Below are positions 26,249 to 35,264 of a DNA stretch of 64,000 nt, piece after piece (position 1 is the stretch's first letter; every line of letters begins with the position of its first letter). Below the pieces are notes generated by a model. The model searched no databases. It saw only the letters and a list, made by a program, of their open reading frames with translations, and had not been told where the DNA came from. The stretch spans positions 372,001 through 436,000 of the forward strand of contig SMDE01000001.1 of the NCBI GenBank assembly GCA_004346725.1, read 5' to 3'. A program made the position numbers and the translations under genes. The DNA comes from Phytobacter diazotrophicus (GTDB taxonomy: Bacteria > Pseudomonadota > Gammaproteobacteria > Enterobacterales > Enterobacteriaceae).

Positions 26249-26962
26249 TTACGACGGGTTTTTCTTACCGCGCATCAAGTTGAGCGTCTCAACTGTGATA
26301 GAGAAGAACATCGCGAAGTAGATATACCCTTTCGGTACATGAATCGAGACGCTTTCCAGAATCAGGGTAAAGCCCACCAGAATCAGGAAGGATAACGCCA
26401 GCATTTTCACCGAAGGATGGCGATTCACAAACTCGCCGATAGGGCGTGCGGCAAACATCATCACGCCAACCGAAATCACCACTGCCGCCATCATAATAAA
26501 CAGATGGTCGGACAGGCCAACCGCAGTAATGACGGAATCGAGACTGAAAATAATGTCCAGCAGCATAATCTGTACGATTGCACCGAGGAACGAGTGGACA
26601 TTGGTTTTCAGATCCTCTTCATCACCTTCGATCGTTTCGTGGATCTCTTTACTGGCTTTCCAGATTAGGAACACTCCGCCACAAAACAGGATCAGATCGC
26701 GCGCTGATACCGCATGATCCAATACGCTAAACAGCGGGGTGGTCAGTTTTGTCAGCCAGGCGATTGAAGCCAGCAGCAGCAATCGCATGACCATCGCGGC
26801 AGCCAGACCGAGCCTTCGGGCGTGGTTACGCTGCGCGGTGGGCAGCTTCGCCACAACCAGTGAGAGGAAAATAATATTGTCGATCCCAAGCACAATCTCC
26901 AACAGCGTTAGCGTGCCAAGGGCAAGCCAGGCATTGGGATCGGTAATCCATGCAAATAACAT
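26249..26962 (-). CDS. ygdQ: TerC-family inner-membrane protein YgdQ
   Basis: This 237-aa protein has about seven hydrophobic segments and the TerC-family acidic signatures LEIVLGIDNIIFLS near the N-terminus and DIIFSLDSVITAVGL in the middle. Length equals that of E. coli YgdQ. Other TerC members are linked to metal-ion export; the role of YgdQ itself is not established. Confidence 0.92.
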   Translation of the reverse strand: MLFAWITDPNAWLALGTLTLLEIVLGIDNIIFLSLVVAKLPTAQRNHARRLGLAAAMVMRLLLLASIAWLTKLTTPLFSVLDHAVSARDLILFCGGVFLIWKASKEIHETIEGDEEDLKTNVHSFLGAIVQIMLLDIIFSLDSVITAVGLSDHLFIMMAAVVISVGVMMFAARPIGEFVNRHPSVKMLALSFLILVGFTLILESVSIHVPKGYIYFAMFFSITVETLNLMRGKKNPS

Positions 26963-27023
26963 CTATAAAGTCCTGCCAAAAAAGAAAGGCTGATTATAAG
27001 CGCCAGCCGCGCGGAGGTAAAAG

Positions 27024-27719
27024 TTAATCCCCTGGCACCAGGAAATGTCGGGCGAGCAGCGCGCCGGTGAAATTCTTTTTTAGATAGAAACCACGCGGCA
27101 GCGTCAGGATAGGTTCTCCATGTGCGCCGACGGCTTCGGTCAGCGCTTTGCTGTTTGCCGCTTTCGGGCGCAACTGCAATACCTCCCCGTGACGCGCTGT
27201 AATACGCTCAACCTGGCCAAGCACAATCAAGTCCATCAACTCTTCCCAGTCCATGCGCAACTGGGTTTCTTCCTCTTCACTGGGACTCCAGAGCAGCGGC
27301 GAGCCTACGCGGCGCTCGGCAAGGGGAATATCGCGCGAACCTTCGATGGGGATCCATAACACGCGGCGCAATTTATGACGTACATGACTGGTTTCCCACA
27401 CCACCCCTGTATTGCCTGTTAGCGGGGCGACACAGACAAACGTCGTCTCCAGCGGCCGGCCCGCGCTATCGATGGGGATCGTTTTCAGCTCTACGCCCAG
27501 CGCTGCGAAATCCTGCTCCGGTTTACTGCCTGCACTGGCGCCGAGCCACTGCTCCAGCAGGATACCCGTCCAGCCTTTATCGCGTTTAAGATCGCGAGGA
27601 ATGGGCAATCCGGCAAGCCGGGCAAGTTCGCCCAGGGTGTAGCCTGCGAGATGTTGCGCTTGGGTAAGCAACTGAATTTCAGACTCAGGAGACGATAGTA
27701 AAGGTTGTATGGCGGACAT
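27024..27719 (-). CDS. mutH: DNA mismatch repair endonuclease MutH
   Basis: MutH (231 aa) nicks the unmethylated strand at hemimethylated GATC sites after activation by MutS and MutL. The catalytic triad D70, E77 and K79 is visible in the [11 protein letters not shown] segment. The frame extends upstream to 27884, but the start at 27719 follows AAGG and gives the family N-terminus and length. The upstream extension would run into the DnaA-box region, which also speaks against it. Confidence 0.95.
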   Translation of the reverse strand: MSAIQPLLSSPESEIQLLTQAQHLAGYTLGELARLAGLPIPRDLKRDKGWTGILLEQWLGASAGSKPEQDFAALGVELKTIPIDSAGRPLETTFVCVAPLTGNTGVVWETSHVRHKLRRVLWIPIEGSRDIPLAERRVGSPLLWSPSEEEETQLRMDWEELMDLIVLGQVERITARHGEVLQLRPKAANSKALTEAVGAHGEPILTLPRGFYLKKNFTGALLARHFLVPGD

Positions 27720-27905
27720 GCTAAAACCTTGATTAAAAAATGAACTGCAATTATGCACACCGTCACTGGCTGCGATCTTTTTCCACCCGTCCTGATAAAA
27801 GGACTGATTCATAAGATAATTTTCCGTGAAAAAGGTGGTGTTGCGCAACTCGCTACGCGGTTGTTCAAATCTGGTCACTGACAATGAACAGGATCTTACA
27901 CCATG

Positions 27906-28315
27906 TTATCCACAGAAAAATGGGATAACTGGGTAAAAGTGTCACTACTGTTTCGATTTACAGCCTTGACGTGCGACGAAAATCGAATTTCTGCACAAAA
28001 TGTGCCTAAGTTATTGGCATAATCTGTGGATAAAAACGACGTTGTTCGATCTTTCATCAGTACAAGGATCACTATAGTGACGATCATCACATTATGTGAT
28101 GCAAATACAGAAATAAACCTATTAACTCAATGAATTTAAGGTAATTATTCACTGAGTCGATTGTTTGCATATTCAGACTACTCCGGGTTTTCCAATGTTA
28201 AATCTCCGGTTCTTCACAAGTCTATCCACAGAAAAGGTGAATAAAACCGGGCAGGCGAGGGGACATCTGTTTATAACTTTGCCGATAATTGTGAGTTATT
28301 CAAATGTTATCCGTT
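27906..28315. promoter_or_regulatory. DARS2, DnaA-reactivating sequence (DnaA-box cluster)
   Basis: The 678-base gap between mutH and rppH holds DnaA boxes: TTATCCACA at 27906-27914, TGTGGATAA (inverted) at 28025-28033 and CTATCCACA at 28223-28231. Weaker ones are TGGGATAAC at 27921-27929 (inverted) and TTATCCGTT at 28307-28315. In E. coli the locus DARS2, which converts ADP-DnaA to ATP-DnaA and promotes initiation, lies exactly between mutH and rppH and needs such boxes plus IHF and Fis sites. Position and boxes make the assignment strong; IHF/Fis sites were not resolved by eye. The gap also holds the rppH and mutH promoters. Confidence 0.82.
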
Positions 28316-28397
28316 TGTTCCGTCGTAATTGAGTGGTTTACCGTTTTCCACGAGTGTGAAACAATCGATTAATTCAGGTTTATTTTGAGGTAGTCCG

Positions 28398-28928
28398 GTG
28401 ATTGATGACGATGGCTACCGCCCAAATGTGGGTATCGTAATCTGTAATCGACAGGGCCAGGTCATGTGGGCCAGACGCTTCGGGCAGCACTCCTGGCAGT
28501 TTCCCCAGGGGGGAATCAACCCAGGCGAGTCTCCGGAGCAGGCGATGTTCAGGGAGCTGTTCGAGGAAGTAGGCTTAAATCGTAAAGATGTTCGAATCCT
28601 TGCTTCTACCCGTAACTGGTTGCGTTACAAGTTACCGAAACGTTTGGTGCGTTGGGATACAAAGCCGGTCTGTATCGGCCAGAAACAAAAATGGTTTCTT
28701 CTGCAATTGGTCAGCAGTGATGCTGATGTCAATATGCAAACCAGTAGTACCCCTGAGTTTGATGGCTGGCGCTGGGTGAGCTACTGGTATCCTGTTCGTC
28801 AGGTAGTGTCGTTCAAACGCGATGTCTACCGACGGGTGATGAAAGAGTTTGCAGGGGCCGTGATGGCGCTTCAGGAGATTCCGCCTAAGCCACAAAGTGC
28901 ACCTGCCTGGCGACGTAAAAGAGGTTAA
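28398..28928 (+). CDS. rppH: RNA pyrophosphohydrolase RppH
   Basis: RppH (176 aa) removes pyrophosphate from mRNA 5' ends and so triggers RNase E decay. The Nudix box is [22 protein letters not shown] (residues 37-58, described here as the GX5EX7REUXEEXG pattern). The start is GTG at 28398 with TGAGG upstream; protein length equals that of E. coli. ptsP follows after 12 bases, as in E. coli. Confidence 0.96.
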   Translation: MIDDDGYRPNVGIVICNRQGQVMWARRFGQHSWQFPQGGINPGESPEQAMFRELFEEVGLNRKDVRILASTRNWLRYKLPKRLVRWDTKPVCIGQKQKWFLLQLVSSDADVNMQTSSTPEFDGWRWVSYWYPVRQVVSFKRDVYRRVMKEFAGAVMALQEIPPKPQSAPAWRRKRG

Positions 28929-28940
28929 GCCACGCACATT

Positions 28941-31187
28941 ATGCTCACCCGCTTGCGAGAAATCGTTGAAAAAGTTGCCAGCGCGCCGCGACTGAATGAA
29001 GCGCTGGAAATACTGGTCACAGATATTTGCGAGGCGATGGAGACGGAAGTTTGCTCCGTCTACCTCGCAGACCATGACCGGCGTTGTTATTACTTAATGG
29101 CGACTCGCGGTTTAAAAAAGCCGCGCGGGCGTACGGTCACTCTCGCATTTGATCAAGGTATCGTCGGCCTGGTAGGCAGGCTGGCGGAACCTATTAACCT
29201 TGCTGATGCGCAAAAACACCCCAGTTTTAAATACATCCCTGCCGTAAAAGAAGAGCGTTTTCGCGCTTTTCTCGGCGTGCCGATTATTCAGCGTCGTCAG
29301 CTTCTCGGTGTTCTGGTTGTTCAGCAACGTGAACTGCGCCAGTACGATGAAAGCGAAGAGTCCTTCCTGGTGACGCTGGCTACCCAAATGGCGGCCATTC
29401 TCTCTCAGTCGCAGCTAACCGCGCTGTTTGGTCAGTATCGCCAGACGCGTATTCGCGCGCTTCCTGCGTCATCCGGCGTGGCCATTGCCGAAGGCTGGAT
29501 GGATGAAACGCTGCCGTTGATGGAACAGGTTTATGAAGCCTCGACCCTCAACACAACGCTTGAACGGGAAAGGCTGACCAGCGCGCTGGAAGAGGCGGCG
29601 GGCGAGTTTCGTCGTTATAGCAAGCGCTTTTCTGCGGGGGCGCAAAAAGAGACGGCGGCGATTTTCGATCTTTACTCGCATCTGCTTTCCGATGCGCGTC
29701 TGCGCCGTGAGCTGTTTGCCGAGGTAGATAAAGGTCTGGTCGCTGAATGGGCGGTCAAAACGGTTATTGAACGATTCGCCGAGCAGTTTGCGGCATTGAG
29801 TGACGGTTATCTGAAAGAACGCTCTGGCGATTTACGCACGCTCGGCCAGCGCTTGCTGTTCCATCTCGATGATAATATTCAAGGCCCCAATACCTGGCCG
29901 GAACGCTTTATTCTTGTTGCCGATGAATTATCTGCGACAACGCTGGCGGAGCTTCCGCATGACAGGCTCGCGGGTGTTGTAGTCCGCGATGGCGCATCCA
30001 ACTCCCATGCGGCAATCATGGTTCGTGCGCTCGGGATCCCGACGGTTATGGGGGCGGATATTCAGCCTTCTGTGCTGCATCGTCGCACGCTGGTGGTGGA
30101 CGGCTATCGCGGTGAGCTGCTGGTGGATCCAGAGCCCGTTCTGTTGCAGGAATACCAGCGACTTATCACCGAAGAGAATGAATTAACCCGGCTTGCCGAA
30201 GATGATGTGAACCTCGCCGCGCAGCTTAAAAGCGGTGAGCGCATCAGGGTGATGCTCAACGCGGGGCTCAGTCCGGAGCATGAAGAGAAGCTCGGTAGTC
30301 GTATTGACGGCATCGGGCTTTATCGCACCGAAATTCCCTTTATGTTGCAAAGTGGTTTCCCGTCGGAGGAAGAGCAGGTTGCGCAGTATCAGGGCATGCT
30401 GCAGATGTTTAACGATAAGCCGGTGACCCTGCGTACGCTGGATATCGGCGCGGATAAACAGTTGCCGTATATGCCGATAAGCGAAGAGAACCCGTGTCTG
30501 GGCTGGCGTGGCATCCGGATTACGCTCGATCAGCCGGAAATCTTTCTTGTGCAGGTGCGCGCAATGCTGCGTGCGAACGCGGCTACCGGAAATCTCAGCA
30601 TCCTGCTGCCGATGATCACCAGCATTGATGAGGTGGATGAAGCAAAACGGCTGATTGAACGTGCCGGGCGTGAAGTCGAAGAGATGATTGGTTACGCCAT
30701 TCCGAAACCGCGTATTGGCGTGATGATTGAAGTGCCATCAATGGTGTTTATGCTCTCGCACCTGGCGAATCGGGTCGACTTTATCTCTATCGGCACTAAT
30801 GACCTTACTCAGTATATTCTGGCGGTTGATCGTAACAATACGCGTGTGGCCAGTATGTATGACAGCCTGCATCCTGCCGTGTTGCGCGCGCTGGCGATGA
30901 TTGCCAGAGAAGCCGAACAGGCGGGCGTCGATCTGCGTCTGTGCGGTGAAATGGCGGGAGATCCCATGTGTGTGGCGGTGCTGATTGGCCTTGGCTTTAG
31001 CCATCTGTCGATGAACGGTAAGTCGGTAGCGCGTATTAAATATCTGCTACGGCGTATTGATTTTGCTGAGGCGCAAACGCTGGCCAACCGTACGCTTGAG
31101 GCGCAACTGGCGACCGAAGTACGACATCAGGTCGCGGCATTTATGGAGCGACGCGGTCTGGGGGGGCTTATTCGCGGTGGGTTGTAG
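28941..31187 (+). CDS. ptsP: PTS-Ntr enzyme I, PtsP
   Basis: PtsP (748 aa) starts the nitrogen-related phosphotransfer chain to NPr and EIIA-Ntr. An N-terminal GAF domain (about 1-165) precedes the enzyme I parts. The phosphorylated histidine lies in the DGASNSHAAIMVRALG segment near residue 356, and the PEP-binding barrel follows (GIGLYRTEIPFM, EVPSMVFML, GTNDLTQY, LCGEMAGDP). Family work shows that glutamine binds the GAF domain. Tandem ERIC repeats begin directly after the stop. Confidence 0.96.
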   Translation: MLTRLREIVEKVASAPRLNEALEILVTDICEAMETEVCSVYLADHDRRCYYLMATRGLKKPRGRTVTLAFDQGIVGLVGRLAEPINLADAQKHPSFKYIPAVKEERFRAFLGVPIIQRRQLLGVLVVQQRELRQYDESEESFLVTLATQMAAILSQSQLTALFGQYRQTRIRALPASSGVAIAEGWMDETLPLMEQVYEASTLNTTLERERLTSALEEAAGEFRRYSKRFSAGAQKETAAIFDLYSHLLSDARLRRELFAEVDKGLVAEWAVKTVIERFAEQFAALSDGYLKERSGDLRTLGQRLLFHLDDNIQGPNTWPERFILVADELSATTLAELPHDRLAGVVVRDGASNSHAAIMVRALGIPTVMGADIQPSVLHRRTLVVDGYRGELLVDPEPVLLQEYQRLITEENELTRLAEDDVNLAAQLKSGERIRVMLNAGLSPEHEEKLGSRIDGIGLYRTEIPFMLQSGFPSEEEQVAQYQGMLQMFNDKPVTLRTLDIGADKQLPYMPISEENPCLGWRGIRITLDQPEIFLVQVRAMLRANAATGNLSILLPMITSIDEVDEAKRLIERAGREVEEMIGYAIPKPRIGVMIEVPSMVFMLSHLANRVDFISIGTNDLTQYILAVDRNNTRVASMYDSLHPAVLRALAMIAREAEQAGVDLRLCGEMAGDPMCVAVLIGLGFSHLSMNGKSVARIKYLLRRIDFAEAQTLANRTLEAQLATEVRHQVAAFMERRGLGGLIRGGL

Positions 31188-31523
31188 AGGCAAGTTCCCG
31201 GGAGCATAGACAACTCTGTGACCGGGGCGCGGTGGGGGAGCTAGCGTGTCTGCGGCGTGAAGGATGGCGGGTAATACCCTAAATCATTTGCGTTGCAGGT
31301 AGGCGGCAAGCCAGCAAGTTCCCTGGAGCATAGACAACTCTGTGACCGGGGCACGGTGGGGGAGCCAGCGTGTCTGCGGCGTAAAGGATGGCGGGTAATA
31401 CCCTAAATCATTTGCGTTGCAGGAAGGCGGCAAGCCAGCAAGTTCCCGGGAGCATAGATAACTATGTGACCGGGGCGCGCTGGGGAAGCCAACGCACCTG
31501 TGGCGTAAAGGATGACGGGTATA
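31188..31523. repeat. Three tandem ERIC-type elements between ptsP and lgt
   Basis: The core TTCCCGGGAGCATAGACAAC...TGTGACCGGGGCGC recurs at 31193, 31316 and 31440, a period of 123-124 bases. The third copy is more divergent and loses similarity near 31523. The inverted arms (CCCGGGAGC.../GTGACCGGGG) and the flanking GCCAGCG...GTGAAGGATGGCGGGTA match ERIC sequences. The first copy lacks its left end and abuts the ptsP stop. The remaining gap to lgt (31524-31660) should carry the lgt promoter. Confidence 0.8.
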
Positions 31524-31660
31524 CATATCTTTTACAACTTCGCCGCATCCAGCCTGACCTCCTTATGCTATCATTCGCGCCTTTGGAGCGCCCGCCAGAA
31601 CGGGCGCGCATCTATACCGCTGTCCACTTTCGGCGGAATAACAACATGTTGTGGTGACAG

Positions 31661-32536
31661 ATGAATAGTGGCTATCTGCGTTTTCCTGAATTTGATCCAG
31701 TAATTTTTTCCATTGGGCCGGTTTCTCTTCACTGGTACGGGTTGATGTACCTTGTTGGCTTTGTCTTTGCCATGTGGCTCGCAACCCGTCGTGCTGGCCG
31801 TCCAGGCAGTGGCTGGACGAAAAATGAAGTTGAAAATCTGCTCTACGCAGGCTTTCTTGGGGTGTTCCTGGGCGGGCGTATTGGCTACGTTCTGTTCTAT
31901 AATTTCCCGATCTTCCTCAACGATCCGCTGTATTTGTTCCGCGTCTGGGACGGCGGCATGTCTTTCCACGGCGGCTTGATCGGCGTTATCGTTGTGATGA
32001 TCGTCTTTGCCAAACGCACCAAACGTAACTTTTTCCAGGTTGCAGATTTTATTGCCCCGCTGATTCCTTTTGGTCTGGGTGCCGGACGTCTGGGTAACTT
32101 TATCAACGGCGAACTGTGGGGCCGTGTCGATCCGAGCTTCCCGCTGGCAATGCTCTTCCCGGGGTCGCGCGCAGAAGATGCCGCATTACTGCCGTCTCAT
32201 CCGCAGTGGCAATCCATTTTTGACACTTACGGCGTTCTGCCTCGTCATCCTTCCCAGTTGTATGAGCTGGTGCTGGAAGGCATCGTGTTATTCATTATCC
32301 TGAATCTCTATATCCGCAAACCTCGCCCGATGGGGGCTGTGTCTGGCCTGTTCCTGATTGGCTATGGCGCGTTCCGTATCATCGTTGAGTTCTTCCGCCA
32401 GCCGGATGCACAATTTACGGGGACGTGGGTGCAATACATCAGCATGGGGCAGATCCTCTCCATCCCGATGATTGTTGCGGGTATTATCATGATGGTTTGG
32501 GCGTATCGTCGTCGTGCGCCGCAACACGTTTCCTGA
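31661..32536 (+). CDS. lgt: Prolipoprotein diacylglyceryl transferase Lgt
   Basis: Lgt (291 aa) moves a diacylglyceryl group to the lipobox cysteine of prolipoproteins in the inner membrane. About seven membrane segments are present. The Lgt signature [14 protein letters not shown] and the essential WHGG-like segment [12 protein letters not shown] are seen. Length equals that of E. coli Lgt. thyA follows after 6 bases, so both form one operon. Confidence 0.96.
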   Translation: MNSGYLRFPEFDPVIFSIGPVSLHWYGLMYLVGFVFAMWLATRRAGRPGSGWTKNEVENLLYAGFLGVFLGGRIGYVLFYNFPIFLNDPLYLFRVWDGGMSFHGGLIGVIVVMIVFAKRTKRNFFQVADFIAPLIPFGLGAGRLGNFINGELWGRVDPSFPLAMLFPGSRAEDAALLPSHPQWQSIFDTYGVLPRHPSQLYELVLEGIVLFIILNLYIRKPRPMGAVSGLFLIGYGAFRIIVEFFRQPDAQFTGTWVQYISMGQILSIPMIVAGIIMMVWAYRRRAPQHVS

Positions 32537-32542
32537 GGAACC

Positions 32543-33337
32543 ATGAAACAGTACTTAGAACTGATGCAAAAGGTGCTCAATGAGGGCACCCCGAAAAACG
32601 ACCGTACAGGGACGGGCACGCTCTCTATTTTTGGCCATCAGATGCGCTTTAATCTGCAGGACGGTTTTCCGCTGGTGACCACCAAGCGTTGCCATTTGCG
32701 CTCCATTATTCATGAGCTGCTGTGGTTCCTGCAGGGCGATACCAACATCGCTTACCTGAAAGAGAACAAGGTCTCTATCTGGGATGAATGGGCTGATGAG
32801 CAGGGCAACCTCGGGCCGGTTTATGGCAAACAGTGGCGCGCCTGGCCAACGCCGGATGGTCGTCATATTGACCAGATCTCGACCGTACTGAACCAGTTGA
32901 AAAACGATCCGGATTCACGCCGTATCATCGTGTCAGCCTGGAACGTGGGCGAACTGGATAAAATGGCTCTTGCGCCGTGCCACGCGTTTTTCCAGTTCTA
33001 TGTCGCGGACGGCAAGCTCTCCTGCCAGCTCTACCAGCGCTCTTGCGATATCTTCCTTGGTCTGCCTTTTAATATCGCCAGCTACGCATTACTGGTGCAT
33101 ATGATGGCGCAACAGTGTGACCTGGAACCTGGAGATTTTGTCTGGACCGGTGGCGATACTCACCTGTACAGCAACCACCTGGAGCAAACGCGCCTGCAAC
33201 TGAGCCGCGAACCGCGTGCGCTGCCCACGCTCAAAATCAAGCGTAAACCCGCATCGCTGTTTGATTACTGCTTCGATGATTTTGAAATCGAAGGCTACGA
33301 TCCGCACCCGGCGATTAAAGCCCCGGTCGCTATCTGA
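32543..33337 (+). CDS. thyA: Thymidylate synthase ThyA
   Basis: ThyA (264 aa) methylates dUMP to dTMP with methylenetetrahydrofolate. The nucleophile is C146 in [12 protein letters not shown]; the folate/dUMP loop [17 protein letters not shown] is intact. Its ribosome site (TGAGGA) overlaps the lgt stop, so translation is coupled. A strong terminator follows. Confidence 0.97.
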   Translation: MKQYLELMQKVLNEGTPKNDRTGTGTLSIFGHQMRFNLQDGFPLVTTKRCHLRSIIHELLWFLQGDTNIAYLKENKVSIWDEWADEQGNLGPVYGKQWRAWPTPDGRHIDQISTVLNQLKNDPDSRRIIVSAWNVGELDKMALAPCHAFFQFYVADGKLSCQLYQRSCDIFLGLPFNIASYALLVHMMAQQCDLEPGDFVWTGGDTHLYSNHLEQTRLQLSREPRALPTLKIKRKPASLFDYCFDDFEIEGYDPHPAIKAPVAI

Positions 33338-33357
33338 CCGAACGCAGCATCGCATAA

Positions 33358-33384
33358 CCGGCGCCACAGAGCGCCGGTTTTTTT
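33358..33384 (+). terminator. Terminator of lgt-thyA
   Basis: The stem CCGGCGC/GCGCCGG with loop CACAGA is followed by seven T, a textbook intrinsic terminator 20 bases after thyA. Confidence 0.92.
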
Positions 33385-33521
33385 ATCCTCATTACGTATT
33401 CTTCGGCATATCTTCCAGACCGTTTGTAACCCGCTGCAAACCCGCCAGTTTGTTTCGTGACGTCTCGTAAAACGGGTACCGGCCGCTCGCCATTATGACG
33501 ATGCTGCGCCAGACTGCCGCC

Positions 33522-33986
33522 ATGAAAAACGAACACGGATTTACTCTGATTGAGACGATGGTTGCGGTGGCGTTGATCGTTATTCTGAGCGGCATCGGGA
33601 TTACCGGCTGGCGTACCTGGCAGGCCCAGCAGCGCTTATGGCAAACCGCGTTACAGGTGCGGCATTTCCTGGAGATGCTGCGCGATGATGCCAACTGGCA
33701 TAACCAGGAACGGCTTATTCTGGCATCCCGTTCTGAGGATGCCTGGTGCCTGCATACCCAGGAGCTGCAAACAAGCTGCTCGATCGATTCCCCGTATCTT
33801 ATGCGCCCTGTGTGGCCTGAGGTTAACCTCGTGGAAATTACACCTTCATTAGGTTTCTATGGCCTGCGTAATACGGCATGGGGAGGGCATATTCGGGTCG
33901 CAAGTGATGCGGGTGAGTGGCGGATCGTGGTGTCGGGTTGGGGGAGGATACGGATGTGTCAACGTGCGGCGGACGAATCATGTTAG
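33522..33986 (+). CDS. ppdA: Prepilin peptidase-dependent protein PpdA
   Basis: This 154-aa protein has a type IV prepilin N-terminus: a short basic leader MKNEHG, cleavage before phenylalanine, then FTLIETMVAVALIVIL as the membrane helix with the key Glu at +5. The start at 33522 fits the leader; an in-frame ATG at 33495 would make the leader too long. It is the first of four linked pseudopilin-type genes. In E. coli K-12 this cluster is mostly silent and its role is unclear. Confidence 0.88.
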   Translation: MKNEHGFTLIETMVAVALIVILSGIGITGWRTWQAQQRLWQTALQVRHFLEMLRDDANWHNQERLILASRSEDAWCLHTQELQTSCSIDSPYLMRPVWPEVNLVEITPSLGFYGLRNTAWGGHIRVASDAGEWRIVVSGWGRIRMCQRAADESC

Positions 33987-34543
33987 ACCGGCAACAGGGG
34001 TTTTCCTTGCTGGAGACCTTGCTGGCGATGGCGATAGGGAGCGTTATTCTGCTGGCGGCGGCGCGCTTTCTTCCCGCGTTACAGTTTGCTGTGCTGCAAC
34101 AGACTCGTCATCAGATGCTTGAAGATGAACTCTGGCAGCGCCTGTATACCGTTGCCAGGCACATTCAGCGTGCCGGATATTGCAACGGTGAATGTGTGGG
34201 GCAAGCGTTGACTATCGGGCGTAATGGGAGTTGCGTGGTGGTGCAATGGGATGCTAACAGCAACGGACGATGGGAAACATCGCCGGCCAGCGATGCCGAC
34301 CAGACGGGGTTTCGTCTGCAAAACGGCGTGCTGGAAACCTTGCGCGGCGCAACATCCTGCGAGGGAAAGGGCTGGGATAAAATGACGGATCCCAATACGG
34401 TAGATATCACCCTGTTTACGGTAACCCGGCAGCAAACCACTGGCTTTGCGCCTGTCTTTACCATCAGTCTTGCAGGCCAAATCAAAGAGCAGAACACGCA
34501 ACATATTTCGGCTGCCTTTAGCGTGAGTGGTTTTAACTTGTGA
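33980..34543 (+). CDS. ppdB: Prepilin-type protein PpdB
   Basis: This 187-aa protein has the leader MLDRQQG, then FSLLETLLAMAIGSVILLA, the prepilin cleavage and helix with Glu at +5. It resembles a minor pseudopilin. The ATG at 33980 overlaps the ppdA stop by 7 bases (ATGTTAG), which supports this start over an upstream one at 33917. A C-terminal segment typical of PilW-like minor pilins follows (DADQTGFRLQNGVLE). Confidence 0.85.
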   Translation: MLDRQQGFSLLETLLAMAIGSVILLAAARFLPALQFAVLQQTRHQMLEDELWQRLYTVARHIQRAGYCNGECVGQALTIGRNGSCVVVQWDANSNGRWETSPASDADQTGFRLQNGVLETLRGATSCEGKGWDKMTDPNTVDITLFTVTRQQTTGFAPVFTISLAGQIKEQNTQHISAAFSVSGFNL

Positions 34544-34947
34544 ACCGTGAGCGCGGGATGTCTTCACTGGCACTGGTGCTGCTTATGCTCATACTCGGTA
34601 GCCTGATGCTTAATGGGTTAAACCAGCAATTGAAGACCCATATACGCCGGGTGAGCACGGAGAGCGAGCACCTTCGCCAGTATGCGCAGGTGCAGTCGGC
34701 GATGATGTGGGCGCAAAGGCACCCCTGGCTCAGGGAGCCCGCGTTGCAATGTCTGCAACACCCCACTGAACCCTGGCAGGCATGCCTGCGTGTACTCACT
34801 GACCAGGCCGTGTTATTAACCGTGGGAAGTGGAAAACAGCGTTTATGGCGAGGCGGGCATATTGAGCGTAACAATGTGGTGTTTTCCGCACACGGCTGGA
34901 GTGATTTTTGCCCAAGTAAGGAAACGGCGCTATGTCAGATTCCATAA
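34540..34947 (+). CDS. ygdB: Small minor-pilin-like protein YgdB
   Basis: This 135-aa protein has a short basic start (MNRERG) and a hydrophobic helix MSSLALVLLMLILGSLML, but it lacks the Glu at +5 of typical prepilins, like PilX-type proteins. The GTG start overlaps the ppdB stop as GTGA. It sits between ppdB and ppdC, as in E. coli. Function is not known. Confidence 0.85.
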   Translation: MNRERGMSSLALVLLMLILGSLMLNGLNQQLKTHIRRVSTESEHLRQYAQVQSAMMWAQRHPWLREPALQCLQHPTEPWQACLRVLTDQAVLLTVGSGKQRLWRGGHIERNNVVFSAHGWSDFCPSKETALCQIP

Positions 34948-35252
34948 GACAGCGCGGATTTAGCCTGCCCGAAGTGCTGCTGGCTATGGTTTTGCTGGTG
35001 ATGGTGGTTACCGCGCTGGGAGGCTATCATCGGGCGCTTGCCTCCGGTTTTCACGCATGGAGCCAGTACCGACTTTTGTGGCGCCACGCCTGGCAGCAGG
35101 CGCAAATGTATCCGCCGCCGCTACCCGCAGGGTGGCAGGTACAGAAGGAGCAGACAAGCGACCAGGGATGTGTCAGCATCAGGGTTATTATCATTTCGCC
35201 AGTGGGCAGAAAAGGGCAAATGACGCGAACATTTTGCCCAAACAGCCAGTAG
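34932..35252 (+). CDS. ppdC: Prepilin peptidase-dependent protein PpdC
   Basis: This 106-aa protein has the leader MSDSIRQRG followed by FSLPEVLLAMVLLVMVV, a prepilin cleavage site with Glu at +5. It overlaps ygdB by 16 bases and ends 12 bases before recC, so the four pilin-type genes may be read into recC. Two cysteines remain near the C-terminus, as in minor pilins. Confidence 0.85.
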   Translation: MSDSIRQRGFSLPEVLLAMVLLVMVVTALGGYHRALASGFHAWSQYRLLWRHAWQQAQMYPPPLPAGWQVQKEQTSDQGCVSIRVIIISPVGRKGQMTRTFCPNSQ

Positions 35253-35264
35253 TCAGGAGCACGT

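Noticed and set aside
27720-27884. N-terminal extension of mutH
   Set aside because: The extra 55 residues do not resemble MutH, and a good start with AAGG at 27719 gives the family length.
31284-31657. ORFs of 80 and 89 codons in the ptsP-lgt gap
   Set aside because: They are made by the tandem ERIC repeats; one protein contains the repeated segment twice. They have no independent coding signs.
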